Shown here: positions 44,763 through 53,871 of the stretch, in pieces
Numbering within the stretch: the first letter of the stretch is position 1
Layout: each line of letters starts with the position of its first letter
Origin: CAYXLW01 sp964466055
GTDB taxonomy: Bacteria > Patescibacteriota > Gracilibacteria > GCA-2401425
DNA length: 64,000 nt
Direction of reading: 5' to 3'
NCBI GenBank assembly: GCA_964466055.1
Contig: CAYXLW010000004.1
Coordinates: forward strand, 1-64,000
The notes under the pieces: generated by a model
Database searches by the model: none
Told to the model about the DNA's origin: nothing
The model's input: the letters and a program-made list of their open reading frames with translations, nothing else
Translations under genes and position numbers: made by a program

Positions 44763-45320
44763 TTAAATATTAATAAGCAAGAAGAAGAAAAGAAAAAGAT
44801 TTATTTCTTTTTTTAGTTTTTGTATTGTTCTTGAAACTATTTTTTTAGAGTTATCTTGGCTTTTCCCAGTTATTTCAGAAATTTCTTTATATGATAAATT
44901 TTGCCACAACTTCATCATTAAAATTTCTCGATGTTCAGTTTTAATTTTTTTCAAGTGGGTTTGAAGTTTTTCGTAATTTAATAGTATTTCAGATTCATAT
45001 TCTATATCCTCGAGAGAGGAAATATCCCAAATATCATCAATATTTAAATGATTTTTTTTAGTTCTAAAGAAATCTATTACTGAATTTCTAGCAATTTTAA
45101 ATATCCAAGAAGAAAAAGTCCCTTTTTCAAATGAATATGAATTTATTGATTCTAAAGTTTTTATAAAAACTTCACTTGTTATGTCCTCAGCAGATTCTTT
45201 ATGCAATGTTTTGTGATATATAAAAACATATATTTTTTTGAAGTACATATCATAAATCTTGGCGAAATCTTCAAAATTTCCTTTTTGACAAGATTTTAAG
45301 ATTTCATTTTCAGAGGACAT
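44763..45320 (-). CDS. ECF sigma-70 factor
   Basis: A 185-residue ECF sigma factor. Region 2 is at ~20-90 (FAKIYDMYFKKIYVFIYHKT; AEDITSEVFIKTLESI; GTFSSWIFKIARNSVIDFFR), region 4 at ~115-170 (LKKIKTEHREILMMKLW, then YKEISEITGKS). It ends in an unusual hydrophobic tail (LFLFFFLLINI), which could touch the membrane or the anti-sigma. Translationally near-coupled to that gene. Confidence 0.92.
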   Translation of the reverse strand: MSSENEILKSCQKGNFEDFAKIYDMYFKKIYVFIYHKTLHKESAEDITSEVFIKTLESINSYSFEKGTFSSWIFKIARNSVIDFFRTKKNHLNIDDIWDISSLEDIEYESEILLNYEKLQTHLKKIKTEHREILMMKLWQNLSYKEISEITGKSQDNSKKIVSRTIQKLKKEINLFLFFFLLINI

Positions 45321-45354
45321 GAAAGTGTATTTATTTTCCTAATTGTATCTTAAA

Positions 45355-46098
45355 TTATTTTTTTATAGCAAATGTTATATTCAAGGTTAATCGAATTTCT
45401 ATTTTTTTAGATTGAATTATATTTTCATTTATTGTCATATCATTCATCCCTTTTCCTAGTAATGTACTTTCTGCATATATAAAATCATCATTACTAAATT
45501 CTTCAACTCGAATTATATCTCCTATATTAAACTGAAGCACTTCTCCTATTTTTTTTGCTTTTTCTTTAGCATTTTTAGCTGCTAAATTTCTTGCTTTATC
45601 GTATAAATTTCTCTGATTTTCAAGTGTATACTGAACATTACTTATATTAGTAGCTCCATTCTCAATAACATTTTCTAGTATTTGTGACACTTTTTTTAAA
45701 TCTCGAATTTTTAAACTTAAAGTATGATTTGTTGTATATCCGTTAAGTTTTTGTCCTGTTTCATCATATTCATAGTTTGGATATATATTGTACCACTGAG
45801 TTTTTATATCTTTTTTATCAACTCCAATTTTTTCTAATTCTTCAATAATTTTTTTTGAGTTCTCTTTATTCAAATTTTGAGATTCTTTTGAAGTTTTAGA
45901 AGTTGTTTCAACACCAATATCAATAATTGCTGTATCAGGATTAACATAAATTTTCCCTATCCCAATTACTTCAACACTATTTGTTGGTGATTGAAATTCA
46001 GAATAACTCATATTATTAGCACTTGCCTCCTGATTTACCATGCCCAAAGTTAATGTTAAAAGCAGAGTTACAAATAAATGTGATATGTATTTTTTCAT
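45355..46098 (-). CDS. SIMPL-domain (DUF541) secreted protein
   Basis: About 247 residues from ATG 46098, where a signal peptide begins (MKKYISHLFVTLLLTLTLG, cleavage near SANNMS); a further upstream in-frame start would add 14 unlikely residues. SIMPL hallmarks: VEVIGIGKIYVNPDTAIIDI, SKKIIEELEKIGVDKKDIKT, and AKNAKEKAKKIGEVL. SIMPL proteins are periplasmic or extracellular and implicated in stress and kinase signalling. It is encoded 34 bases upstream of the sigma gene and probably co-transcribed with it. Confidence 0.85.
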   Translation of the reverse strand: MKKYISHLFVTLLLTLTLGMVNQEASANNMSYSEFQSPTNSVEVIGIGKIYVNPDTAIIDIGVETTSKTSKESQNLNKENSKKIIEELEKIGVDKKDIKTQWYNIYPNYEYDETGQKLNGYTTNHTLSLKIRDLKKVSQILENVIENGATNISNVQYTLENQRNLYDKARNLAAKNAKEKAKKIGEVLQFNIGDIIRVEEFSNDDFIYAESTLLGKGMNDMTINENIIQSKKIEIRLTLNITFAIKK

Positions 46099-46257
46099 TT
46101 TTAAAATAATTAATAAATAAATTGTTTTTTGCATATGCAAAATAAGTATACGATATTTTTCTGGAAAGGTGACAGATTTAATGAAAAAAAAATAAAATTC
46201 CTTATTTCTTAAGCCTCATCAAAAAGCACAGGGAGTTTCGACCATAGGGGGAAACGA

Positions 46258-46399
46258 GTGATTTTGTCTAACGCTTAGGCATATCTGATGTTTGCCGTAG
46301 CGATAGCGGAGGCAAATATGGGTCGAGCGACGGCAGGAGCGAGCCAGATATACTGTGTTGTGCGAGGGTGATTTTCTGTAGTGTTAACGGAAGAAAATC
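46258..46399. other. GC-rich palindromic patch
   Basis: Inverted arms CATATCTG/CAGATATA enclose TTTGCC/GGCAAA, followed by an independent hairpin GATTTTCT/AGAAAATC (46370-46399). The patch is far richer in G+C than its flanks and non-coding. It lies at the left edge of the KAP-nuclease cassette; the first 100 bases before it (46141-46257) show nothing notable. Confidence 0.45.
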
Positions 46400-46420
46400 A
46401 AGTGCAACGACCCCGAAGCG

Positions 46421-46493
46421 TATTTTTCAATATTTTTTCATTCCTTATTATTTTGTTGAAGAATTTTATCATTATTTGGAATTTTTATTTTTT
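46421..46493 (+). repeat. Left inverted repeat of the KAP-nuclease cassette
   Basis: TATTTTTCAATATTTTTTC, then TTTTGTTGAAGAATTT and GGAATTTTTATTTTTT. The complement of 49832-49905 carries the same blocks in the same order with small indels. Confidence 0.65.
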
Positions 46494-46555
46494 CGTTTTT
46501 CTTTTTCCAAGAGGGGTTAGGGGTGAATTGGAAAAAGAAAAACACCTTATTTGTT

Positions 46556-48820
46556 CTATTCTGGTTCATTTTCAGATAAAAATAAGTCGATTACTTCCTT
46601 GTTTTCATTATAGATTTCTGGATTATTTTTTGCTTCTTTAATTTTCTTTCTTATCTCATCTGAATCTAAAAATGTTTTCAAACTTTCATGGTTAAATTTT
46701 TTATTGATTCTATAACCATAATCTCCCATGGTCTGACTTTTGCTTTCTGAAATAAAGTTTTTTAGAAATAGCCAAAATAGATTTTTATCATCTTGAATAT
46801 TCAAAATAAATTGATTCCAATCTTTTTCTTCTCCCCACTCTTTCCATCTGTATAAAATGTAAAGAAAGCTTTTATGTTTCAATAATGTTTCTTTTTCCAA
46901 GCTGTTTATCTTTTCTATACATAATTTTTGTAGTTCAGGTAATTTATCTTCATCTAAAAGAGGTTCACGATTTTTTTCTTTGTCATTTCTTGGAGTTTCT
47001 AATGAAATTTTTTGAATTGGTCCAAAAACACCTTTTGATAAAGGGATAGTATTTTTCAATATTTCATAGTTTTTTTCTTTGTCATTTTCTCTTTTTAAAA
47101 GTTGAAAAATAATCCTCATTATTTCCATATCAGAATCAATGCCAAAAAATCCGGTTTCTTCTTTTGGTAAATTATCCGAAATATTAAAAAGTGCTTGTAC
47201 TATATTTTGTAGATTCTCTTTGGGTATTTTTTCTAAATCATCAGTATAATCTTGTATTCTCTCTAGGACTTTTTTGATTTTCTTTTTATTAATATATTCA
47301 ATAAGTAATTTTTCAAAATCTTCTGTTTTTTCCATTGAAGAAAGCAGTGTTTCAATTTCATATTGGCTTAATTCTTCTTCGTCTCCTCCAGGAATTAGAG
47401 TAAAATAACTATCAAAATTTTTTGTTGCACAAACTCTTAAATTCTTACTCCATATTGATTGCCATTCATATCCATGACTTGAATACCCATATTGAAAAAC
47501 ACCATCTATTTGAGGGAACAACCTTTTGATTAAGTTTAAAACAGAGTCTTTTATTTCAGGAGATAATTCGTTTAATACTTTTTCAATTTCATCTTTACGC
47601 AGATTTTTATCTCTTGAACTCTGATCGTCTCTGTCCGTAGAAGTAAAAAGGATACTATTATTTTTGATAAATGAATAAAAATCGGGGGCAAAAAGCCTTA
47701 TTGCTTCGATAGCAATAAAATCAATAGGATTTACTTCCATTACTTCCTTTTGGTGCATTTGCGAAATATTGAAATGTAGGCTACTAGCAAACCTTTTAAC
47801 ATCTCTAATATTTTTAAATAAATTTTTAAATCCTGAGTGATAGACATTCGCCCAATAAGTTTGATCAAATAGTTTTTCGTGAGAAGTGGGTAGAGTTACC
47901 AAAACACGATCTAATTCTTGAAATAGAAATCTTGCAATTTTTTCTGATTTTGCTAGTGGTATATCAAAACTAACCTGTACGATTTTCTCTAAATAATCTT
48001 TTCCTGAAACCCCAACTTGTTCCTCTAAATTTGCTTCAATAATTTTTCTATCAAAGGCAAGTAAGTAAATTGTGTTTGGAAAATCTGCATTTACTCTCAC
48101 TAATCGAAAAATTTGTCTTATTTCTGACTGATTTAGTCTATCAATATCGTCAATAACGATAATCAACTTCTTTTCTCTTTCTATAAGATCTTTTTTTATT
48201 TCTTTTTTTAACTCCGAGATTGATTTTTTAGAAGTAATTGCTTTTTGTGAAAAATAATCAGATAAACCGAGCAAGAAATCCTTAAAAAGCCCTAACAAAA
48301 ATAAAAGCAAACCAAGTCCAAAAATCGTATATTTTACCCATTCCGCTGGTAAGTTTGCCCACTGTATAACTTGAGAAGTAGAAATTGAAAGCAATCCAAG
48401 TCCGAATAATATTTTTGATGATAAATCACCTAAAACCTTTTTTTCAGGCACTATTTGTAATAATTTTGCATATAGTTTTAATTTTTCAGCGATTTTTTGA
48501 TCTTTTTTATCATCGTTTATTATCTCTAATTCGCCTGCAATCTCATTAAAAAAATATTGACTCAAATTATTTAGATCAGAAAAAAACCATGGATTAAATT
48601 CAATAATCGTAGGTTTATTGTCTTCTTTAGATTCTTTTATGTATTCTTTGGCAAGATTTATAACAGAAGATTTTCCAGACCCCCATTCTCCGTATAAAGC
48701 AATGACAAGACTTTCTTTTTCTTTCCATGTTAAAAGTGATTTTCCAAGGTGAGAAGAAAAACCTTCTCTGCTTAAAAAGTCATCTTTTCTGTTATCAATA
48801 GGTTTATCGAATTTAAACAT
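46556..48820 (-). CDS. KAP-family P-loop NTPase
   Basis: A 754-residue NTPase. Walker A GEWGSGKSS (44-52), a KAP-typical TIIEFNPWFFSD strand, a pair of membrane helices inserted between Walker A and B (~130-195), and Walker B KLIIVIDDIDRLN near residue 220, followed by IRQIFRLVRVNADFPNTIYL. KAP NTPases with inserted helices are found in many anti-phage loci. It is 10 bases downstream of a nuclease gene on the same strand and probably forms one system with it. Confidence 0.88.
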   Translation of the reverse strand: MFKFDKPIDNRKDDFLSREGFSSHLGKSLLTWKEKESLVIALYGEWGSGKSSVINLAKEYIKESKEDNKPTIIEFNPWFFSDLNNLSQYFFNEIAGELEIINDDKKDQKIAEKLKLYAKLLQIVPEKKVLGDLSSKILFGLGLLSISTSQVIQWANLPAEWVKYTIFGLGLLLFLLGLFKDFLLGLSDYFSQKAITSKKSISELKKEIKKDLIEREKKLIIVIDDIDRLNQSEIRQIFRLVRVNADFPNTIYLLAFDRKIIEANLEEQVGVSGKDYLEKIVQVSFDIPLAKSEKIARFLFQELDRVLVTLPTSHEKLFDQTYWANVYHSGFKNLFKNIRDVKRFASSLHFNISQMHQKEVMEVNPIDFIAIEAIRLFAPDFYSFIKNNSILFTSTDRDDQSSRDKNLRKDEIEKVLNELSPEIKDSVLNLIKRLFPQIDGVFQYGYSSHGYEWQSIWSKNLRVCATKNFDSYFTLIPGGDEEELSQYEIETLLSSMEKTEDFEKLLIEYINKKKIKKVLERIQDYTDDLEKIPKENLQNIVQALFNISDNLPKEETGFFGIDSDMEIMRIIFQLLKRENDKEKNYEILKNTIPLSKGVFGPIQKISLETPRNDKEKNREPLLDEDKLPELQKLCIEKINSLEKETLLKHKSFLYILYRWKEWGEEKDWNQFILNIQDDKNLFWLFLKNFISESKSQTMGDYGYRINKKFNHESLKTFLDSDEIRKKIKEAKNNPEIYNENKEVIDLFLSENEPE

Positions 48821-48830
48821 GTTTTACTTT

Positions 48831-49721
48831 TTAAACGGATTGTAAATAACTTTGCTCAATAAGTCCCACAACATAATCCAACTCATCAAAACTTTTTAAA
48901 GTTATTTCAGAGTTACCAATTCCATGATGACCTATATTTGAAACATCACGAATCATCCCTTTTGGATCATCAATATCTTCGGCAATCCATATTTTAATAT
49001 CATTCTGTTGTATTTTTACTTCGGCAAAACCACGACCAACTTTGTAGGCAATATAAAGTTTACGAGGATTTTCCTCTATTTTCTGTTCAGAATCTAAAGC
49101 AAATATTTTTTCTTGGAGTGCAGAAAAAAGCTCTTGCATGTGTTCACTCTTATTTTTGAGATGATCTGCAACAGAATATTCATCATAATTCACTTTTGAA
49201 ATTTGTTTTGCAGTACTTGTTGTTGTTTTTGCCTGAGAACTTGCAATAAGTCTTAATTCAAAAACATTGCTTTCATAATTAGAGTAGCCCCAAAGTTCAA
49301 TATTCTCTGCCATTCTGTTTATAGCATATTGATCATATTTACTAAAAGTTTGAGCAACAAGCAAAACACGAGGAGAGCCAAAATCTACATCAATATTTTT
49401 TCCAAGTTTGTTTTGAACAAGAAGTTGAAAATCTCCTGTGTGATCGACTAGCCAATCAAGATAAAATAGCCCTTGATTGATAATGTTGTCTTTTTCTCCC
49501 CATTTGTACTCAATAATTACAGGAGAATTGTTTTCATCTAGCCCAAGTGAGTCAATTCTTCCACCGTGTTGTTTTGAAGTTGTAAATTCAGAAGCTACAA
49601 AACGAACACCAAAAAGGCTTTCCATGTTTTCTTCAATGAAAGTTTGCAATTCCTTTTCATTGCGAAAATCCTTTTTCTTTAGCTGTTTAGCTGAGCTGTT
49701 TGTTGTTAGAAATATTGCCAT
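48831..49721 (-). CDS. PD-(D/E)XK nuclease (DUF5655/NucS-like)
   Basis: A 296-residue protein with a restriction-endonuclease fold in its N-terminal half: FRNEKELQTFIEENMESLFG, GGRIDSLG (catalytic D57), PVIIEYKWG (E71 and K73), INQGLFYLDWLVDH. This is the DUF5655-associated nuclease arrangement. The C-terminal ~110 residues (from LQEKIFALDSE) match the DUF5655 region. It is the first gene of a two-gene unit with the KAP NTPase and likely the effector of a defence system. Confidence 0.82.
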   Translation of the reverse strand: MAIFLTTNSSAKQLKKKDFRNEKELQTFIEENMESLFGVRFVASEFTTSKQHGGRIDSLGLDENNSPVIIEYKWGEKDNIINQGLFYLDWLVDHTGDFQLLVQNKLGKNIDVDFGSPRVLLVAQTFSKYDQYAINRMAENIELWGYSNYESNVFELRLIASSQAKTTTSTAKQISKVNYDEYSVADHLKNKSEHMQELFSALQEKIFALDSEQKIEENPRKLYIAYKVGRGFAEVKIQQNDIKIWIAEDIDDPKGMIRDVSNIGHHGIGNSEITLKSFDELDYVVGLIEQSYLQSV

Positions 49722-49831
49722 AGGGTTTTAAATTATCATATAAATATTGTATCTGTTTCCCCTAAATTTTTAAATTCATTTTTTGTGGAGGAACGGAGCA
49801 AAAAATATCCGCTTATCCCCCTCATTAAAAT

Positions 49832-49905
49832 AAAAAAATAAAAATTCCATTCCTTTTTAAATTCTTCAACAAAATTCCTTATTTGAGAAAAAATATTGAA
49901 AAATA
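49832..49905 (-). repeat. Right inverted repeat of the KAP-nuclease cassette
   Basis: Partner of 46421-46493 in inverse orientation. Between 49722 and 50007 there is no gene; the rest is A/T-rich with a short TGTCGCA/TGCGACA hairpin (49906-49932). Confidence 0.65.
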
Positions 49906-50007
49906 TGTCGCACAACTCGTTCTTATGCGACATGTTTTCATAATTTAAACAACATTTTGTATATTATCCGAAGTTATTATAGATTTTAATCCCTCTCTGT
50001 ATTTTTC

Positions 50008-50053
50008 TGGAGCCGTTATCGGGATTTGAACCCGAGACCTCAGCCTTACCATG
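50008..50053 (-). pseudogene. 3' half of split tRNA-Thr(GGT), CCA encoded
   Basis: The minus strand reads the anticodon loop and everything 3' of it: CATGGTAAGGCTG, variable region AGGTC, T arm TCGGG-TTCAAAT-CCCGA, acceptor TAACGGC, T, CCA. The 5' half is at 62820-62859. Overlap at the 10-base core CCTTACCATG (plus strand) gives 40 + 46 - 10 = 76 bases, the same length as the intact tRNA-Thr at 62594. Confidence 0.9.
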
Positions 50054-50204
50054 TTCAATGGCTGGTGATTAGTCGGGTTAAACGGCTTGTTTAAGCCTAC
50101 GACTTGAATTAAATAGATGCTAAACCTTGAAAGCCAAAGGGGTACATCCCTTTCATTAATAGTGAGTTTATTTAGAGTGTATTAATAATATTTATATTTT
50201 TCAA
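50046..50204 (+). repeat. Attachment-region repeat, copy A
   Basis: Starts with the core TTACCATG and continues TTCAATGGCTGGTGATTAGT. It contains a hairpin (GTCGGGTTAAAC with GTTTAAGCC...CGAC). Nearly identical to 52704-52860 with a handful of substitutions. The remaining 174 bases to the cargo gene hold nothing recognisable. Confidence 0.9.
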
Positions 50205-50378
50205 GTATAAGATATGAATAATAAAAGAGGATTTTTGGTGGAGCTGAGTGGTTATTTTCAGAACTCCATAATCTTTATATTTTATGTAAGGAGGTATTTG
50301 AAATGCTAGAGAGAAAAACTTCTGTATTACAAAGATTTATTTAGAAATTAAATAAATAATTTTATTAAAATTCTTGTA

Positions 50379-51950
50379 TTAGTTTTTTATCAAGCTTAAA
50401 AGTTTCATTTTAATAGTTTCAGGGTTTGAATTTAATTTTATAATGTCTTTCACTTTTCCTTGTAGCAATTTATCTCTGCCCATAGAAGCAGCTAAACGAA
50501 AACTTGTTTCAGTGTCTCTTTGGAACCACATCATAGGCATTGGTGAATCTAGTGACAATCGTTCCGAACTATCTTTGTATGAACCGCCTACTTTATAAAA
50601 TTCACCATTTCCATCAATAGCTATTTCTGAAACATTTCCAAATAAATCAATAAACCCTCCGACTTGAGGTTTTACACTTATCTTATGTAATTTTGAATAA
50701 TCATCAAAATTAGTATTTTCAGCAGAAGGAATAAATGAAGAAAAACGCTTCTGTAAAAACTCATAAGTCTCAACTGAAGGTAATGAATATCCATAGTAAA
50801 TAGAATATGCCAAAACTCCTAATGGAGAAACATGAGTTATTGGTTTTTCTGGATGCAATGAAAAATAGCTTCCGTTAGTTTCCCCAAAATTGTGAGTTGA
50901 AGATGGTCGAAATCCAAGCTTATTAAACAAATCCTCATAAGATATACCTTCTGTCACAATCTCTGACATAAAATTTTCAAATTCTTGGCAAGACACAGGT
51001 CTATTACTTATAAATTGATTGTTTGCTTCTAAAAAAATTATTTCAGGGATATTTTTAGATTCTTTCTCTTGATTTTCAATTATAGGGAAAACCATTGAAG
51101 CATATTTTCCTAACATGTAATATACTGCTTTCCAGTCATGTTCAGAAAAGCTATGAATCCATGCATTAGGAATGCTAGGGTTTCTCGTGCTATGGGTTTC
51201 ATATTTTCTATTCGTGGATTCTAAATCTTTTATTTTACCTCGTGGCATCATTTTAGGAAAAATATCATTAGGAATTCCGTGGGTTGCAATATCTTCGTAG
51301 TTAATTATTCTATCAACCTTACTCCGCGCTTCTAATGACTGAACAGTTAGATAAGCCAATATTAAAGCATTCTCCTTATCTCCACGAATTTCAACTTCTT
51401 TTGCATTATTAAAAATAGTTATAAATTCATGAATTCGTCTCTTGTAGTCATTAATACATTTTTGTATAAATAAATCACCAGAATGAGCCTCTTTATCAAT
51501 TTCAGATCTTAGATTCTCCATTAAAGTATTAGCCCTATCATCAAATGACCATTTTTCCCAAACATTTTCTACCTTCAGAAGAGAGTTTAAAACACCTCCT
51601 AAATGTCTTTGTAAAAAAATGAATTCATAATTTGGCAGAAGATTTTTTAAGAAATCAATTTGAAATAAATTATTAGTCTCTTTTAATAAAACATTTTCAT
51701 ATTCATTTATTTTTTTAATTGTCTCTAACTTACACCTCGTGATTGGATCTAATTTATCCCAAAAAGAAGGGTTGTTATAATCTACATCAGTTAATATTTT
51801 TGAATGATATAATGAATTTTCAGGCTGACCAAACCCTGTTCTTAGTGGTTCATCTATATAATTCATGCCATACTTAGTTTTTACCCTTTCAGCAAACCAT
51901 GTAGATCCTGATCTTGGCAGGCTTAATACAGCAATATTTTTCTTTAGCAT
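50379..51950 (-). CDS. Sulfotransferase-FGE/C-lectin-like fusion
   Basis: A 523-residue protein with two parts. Residues ~1-290 look like a sulfotransferase: the 5'-phosphosulfate loop AVLSLPRSGSTWF, DEPLRTGFGQPENSL, a FLQRHLGGVLNSL helix (3'-phosphate binding position) and INYEDIATHG. Residues ~300-515 resemble an FGE-sulfatase/C-type-lectin domain: FIDLFGNVSEIAID, KVGGSYKDSS, and RDTETSFRLA. The catalytic cysteines of true formylglycine enzymes are absent. It is the only cargo gene of the first integrated unit. The fusion is unusual. Confidence 0.65.
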   Translation of the reverse strand: MLKKNIAVLSLPRSGSTWFAERVKTKYGMNYIDEPLRTGFGQPENSLYHSKILTDVDYNNPSFWDKLDPITRCKLETIKKINEYENVLLKETNNLFQIDFLKNLLPNYEFIFLQRHLGGVLNSLLKVENVWEKWSFDDRANTLMENLRSEIDKEAHSGDLFIQKCINDYKRRIHEFITIFNNAKEVEIRGDKENALILAYLTVQSLEARSKVDRIINYEDIATHGIPNDIFPKMMPRGKIKDLESTNRKYETHSTRNPSIPNAWIHSFSEHDWKAVYYMLGKYASMVFPIIENQEKESKNIPEIIFLEANNQFISNRPVSCQEFENFMSEIVTEGISYEDLFNKLGFRPSSTHNFGETNGSYFSLHPEKPITHVSPLGVLAYSIYYGYSLPSVETYEFLQKRFSSFIPSAENTNFDDYSKLHKISVKPQVGGFIDLFGNVSEIAIDGNGEFYKVGGSYKDSSERLSLDSPMPMMWFQRDTETSFRLAASMGRDKLLQGKVKDIIKLNSNPETIKMKLLSLIKN

Positions 51951-52032
51951 ATTTAATATATGGGCTTAAATTAAGAATGTATAATACGATTATATCTGGA
52001 AATGTCAAATGTTTGTTCGCTAAAATCTTTAT

Positions 52033-52053
52033 AGACACAATAGCATTGTGTCT
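52033..52053. other. Hairpin between cargo and integrase genes
   Basis: AGACACAAT and ATTGTGTCT form a perfect 9-base stem with an AGC loop, in the divergent intergenic region. It may be a terminator-like or regulator-binding palindrome; no T-run follows. Confidence 0.5.
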
Positions 52054-52093
52054 ACTATTTTCTATATAGCTTTATATTAAGCTAACTTTTGAC

Positions 52094-52157
52094 TTGACTC
52101 TTTTTAGGGTAGCCCTTTATAAGTAGACTTAACTTATTTATTACTTATATTAAGTCT
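52094..52157 (+). promoter_or_regulatory. Integrase promoter and leader palindrome
   Basis: TTGACT (52094-52099) and TATAAG (52118-52123) with an 18-base spacer, followed by AGACTTAA (52125-52132) and TTAAGTCT (52150-52157), exact inverted repeats directly before the ATG at 52160. The palindrome could hide the start site or be an operator. Confidence 0.55.
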
Positions 52158-52159
52158 AT

Positions 52160-52726
52160 ATGAAATTCGTTGAACCCATTAGAGATTTAAAGAAAGTTGC
52201 TCAGATTAAAAACATGCTGAGAGGGGCTAATAAGATTAGAGATTTATTATTGTTTGAGTTAGGTATTAACTCAGCTCTAAGGCTCTCAGATTTGCTCTCT
52301 GTGCATGTTAGGGATGTATTTGATGATAAAGGTAGCGTAAAGGGGTTATTTGATCTTAAAGAGCAGAAAACTGATAAGATGAATCGTATTACTTTAACTC
52401 CTAAGGTTAAGGCTACACTAGAGGAATACAAAGAGATTTATACTCATGTACTAAATAAAGATGAATACTTTTTATTCTTTAACTCTAAGAAAGCTCCTTT
52501 GGGCAAAGAAGGAATAGGAAGAAAACAAGCTTGGAAGATGATTGATAAGTGGTGTAAGGATGTTGGGATTAATGGTAATTTTGGAGGAAATACTTTAAGA
52601 AAGACTTGGGGCTATCAAGCACGCTTACAAGGGATTTCTTTAGGGATAATTCAAAGCAAGCTTAATCATTCTAGCCTTGCGGTTACTCAAAGGTATTTGG
52701 GAATTACCATGTTCAATGGTTGGTGA
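52160..52726 (+). CDS. Tyrosine recombinase whose 3' end is an attachment site
   Basis: A 188-residue integrase lacking a separate arm-binding domain. Catalytic residues: R in NSALRLSDLL, K in LKEQKTDKMN, N-x-x-R in GNTLRKTWG (the usual first His is Asn), H in LNHSSLAV and nucleophile Y in QRYLG. Right after the Tyr, the reading frame enters the repeat (ITMFNGW, stop), and the core TTACCATG lies in these codons. The natural C-terminus was probably exchanged by integration. It is the best candidate for the enzyme using this tRNA-Thr site. Confidence 0.88.
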   Translation: MKFVEPIRDLKKVAQIKNMLRGANKIRDLLLFELGINSALRLSDLLSVHVRDVFDDKGSVKGLFDLKEQKTDKMNRITLTPKVKATLEEYKEIYTHVLNKDEYFLFFNSKKAPLGKEGIGRKQAWKMIDKWCKDVGINGNFGGNTLRKTWGYQARLQGISLGIIQSKLNHSSLAVTQRYLGITMFNGW

Positions 52727-52860
52727 TTAGTCGGGTTAAACGTCTTGTTTAAGCCTCGACTTGAATTAAATAGATGCTAAATCTTGAAAGCCAAAGGGGT
52801 ACATCCTTTTCACTAATAGTGAGTTTATTAGAGTGTATTGATAATATTTATATTTTTCAA
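52704..52860 (+). repeat. Attachment-region repeat, copy B
   Basis: Second copy of 50046-50204, overlapping the last codons of the integrase gene. Together the copies delimit a 2,658-bp unit (50046 to 52704). Confidence 0.9.
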
Positions 52861-53378
52861 ATGTTTGAAGAAAAAAAATCTTAGATTTTTGTAAATTAGT
52901 TGTCTGTAAGAATATCGTTAATAAGCAATAAAAAATTGTTCTATATTACCAACCATGAAATAACCATAGAAAGGCTTTACTAAGCCTAAATTATCAGTGC
53001 AAAAAACAGCAATTATTAAGGTTAAGTGCTATAACTGAACATAAGGAATGTATATAGGCAATATAATAAAAAATGCACCACTTTGATACTGATAAACGCA
53101 AGGGTTAGCGATAAAAAGAATGAGGCTTGAGACTAGGTATAAAGCCTATAGATACAATAAGAATTTATTAAGATTTCTTGATGTATTTTCTTTATAAAAA
53201 CTCCTACAATTAATTTCTATTTACTATTATAAGCTGCTCTAATTAAAATAGGGATGTGTAAAAAACTACCAATTACAACCTTTTTCATAAGATGTTTTTT
53301 AAAACTGGCTTTTATTTATAAAAAAACATGGAAAAAGTGCGTGTGTAAGTAGTATATAAAATAACTCTTGTAAAAAAA
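52861..53378. other. Non-coding stretch in the second unit
   Basis: About 520 bases with no ORF of note, A/T-rich, lacking obvious repeats. A GTGCATTTTT-type purine/pyrimidine patchwork precedes the terminase-like gene. I see nothing else assignable. Confidence 0.5.
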
Positions 53379-53852
53379 ATGGATGATTTAAAAACTTTAA
53401 GTATTGAAGAATCTAAAAAAAAAGGCTTAAGCATTAAACAAAGAAACTTTATAAATAATTATGCTTGCCATAAAAGGTTTATTGGAAATGCTACAAAGAG
53501 CTATATAGATGCTTACGGCAAAGAAATTGTTACAGATAGAGATTACAAAACAGCCAAAGCCTCAGCTTGTCATTTACTTAAAAAGCCTAAAATTTCCTCC
53601 TGTATAGGAGACTTGCTTAATGAACATGATTTTACTGATGAATACTTAAACAAACAACTTGGTATTCTTGTAATGCAATGCTCGAATTACTCCGTAAAGC
53701 TTAAGGCTGTAAAGTTTGCGTTTAAAATGAAAGAAAAAACGGACTCTTTAGAGCAAGAAAAAAGTCCTGATACTTTTAGTTTGTCAGAGCTTCACGATAG
53801 AGTGGAGAAAGAAATTAAGGAAAGAGAGAAAAATTCAGGTATTGATGAGTGA
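53379..53852 (+). CDS. Terminase small subunit-like protein
   Basis: A 157-residue protein with the N-terminal helix-turn-helix layout of phage terminase small subunits: GLSIKQRNFINNYACHK, ATKSYIDAYG, TAKASACHLLKKPKISSCI. The second half is a helical oligomerisation segment with a charged C-terminus. In phages this subunit recognises the packaging site. No large subunit is present, which suits a satellite that uses another phage's machinery, or a decayed prophage. Confidence 0.65.
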   Translation: MDDLKTLSIEESKKKGLSIKQRNFINNYACHKRFIGNATKSYIDAYGKEIVTDRDYKTAKASACHLLKKPKISSCIGDLLNEHDFTDEYLNKQLGILVMQCSNYSVKLKAVKFAFKMKEKTDSLEQEKSPDTFSLSELHDRVEKEIKEREKNSGIDE

Positions 53853-53871
53853 TGTAATACTAAGGGAATAC

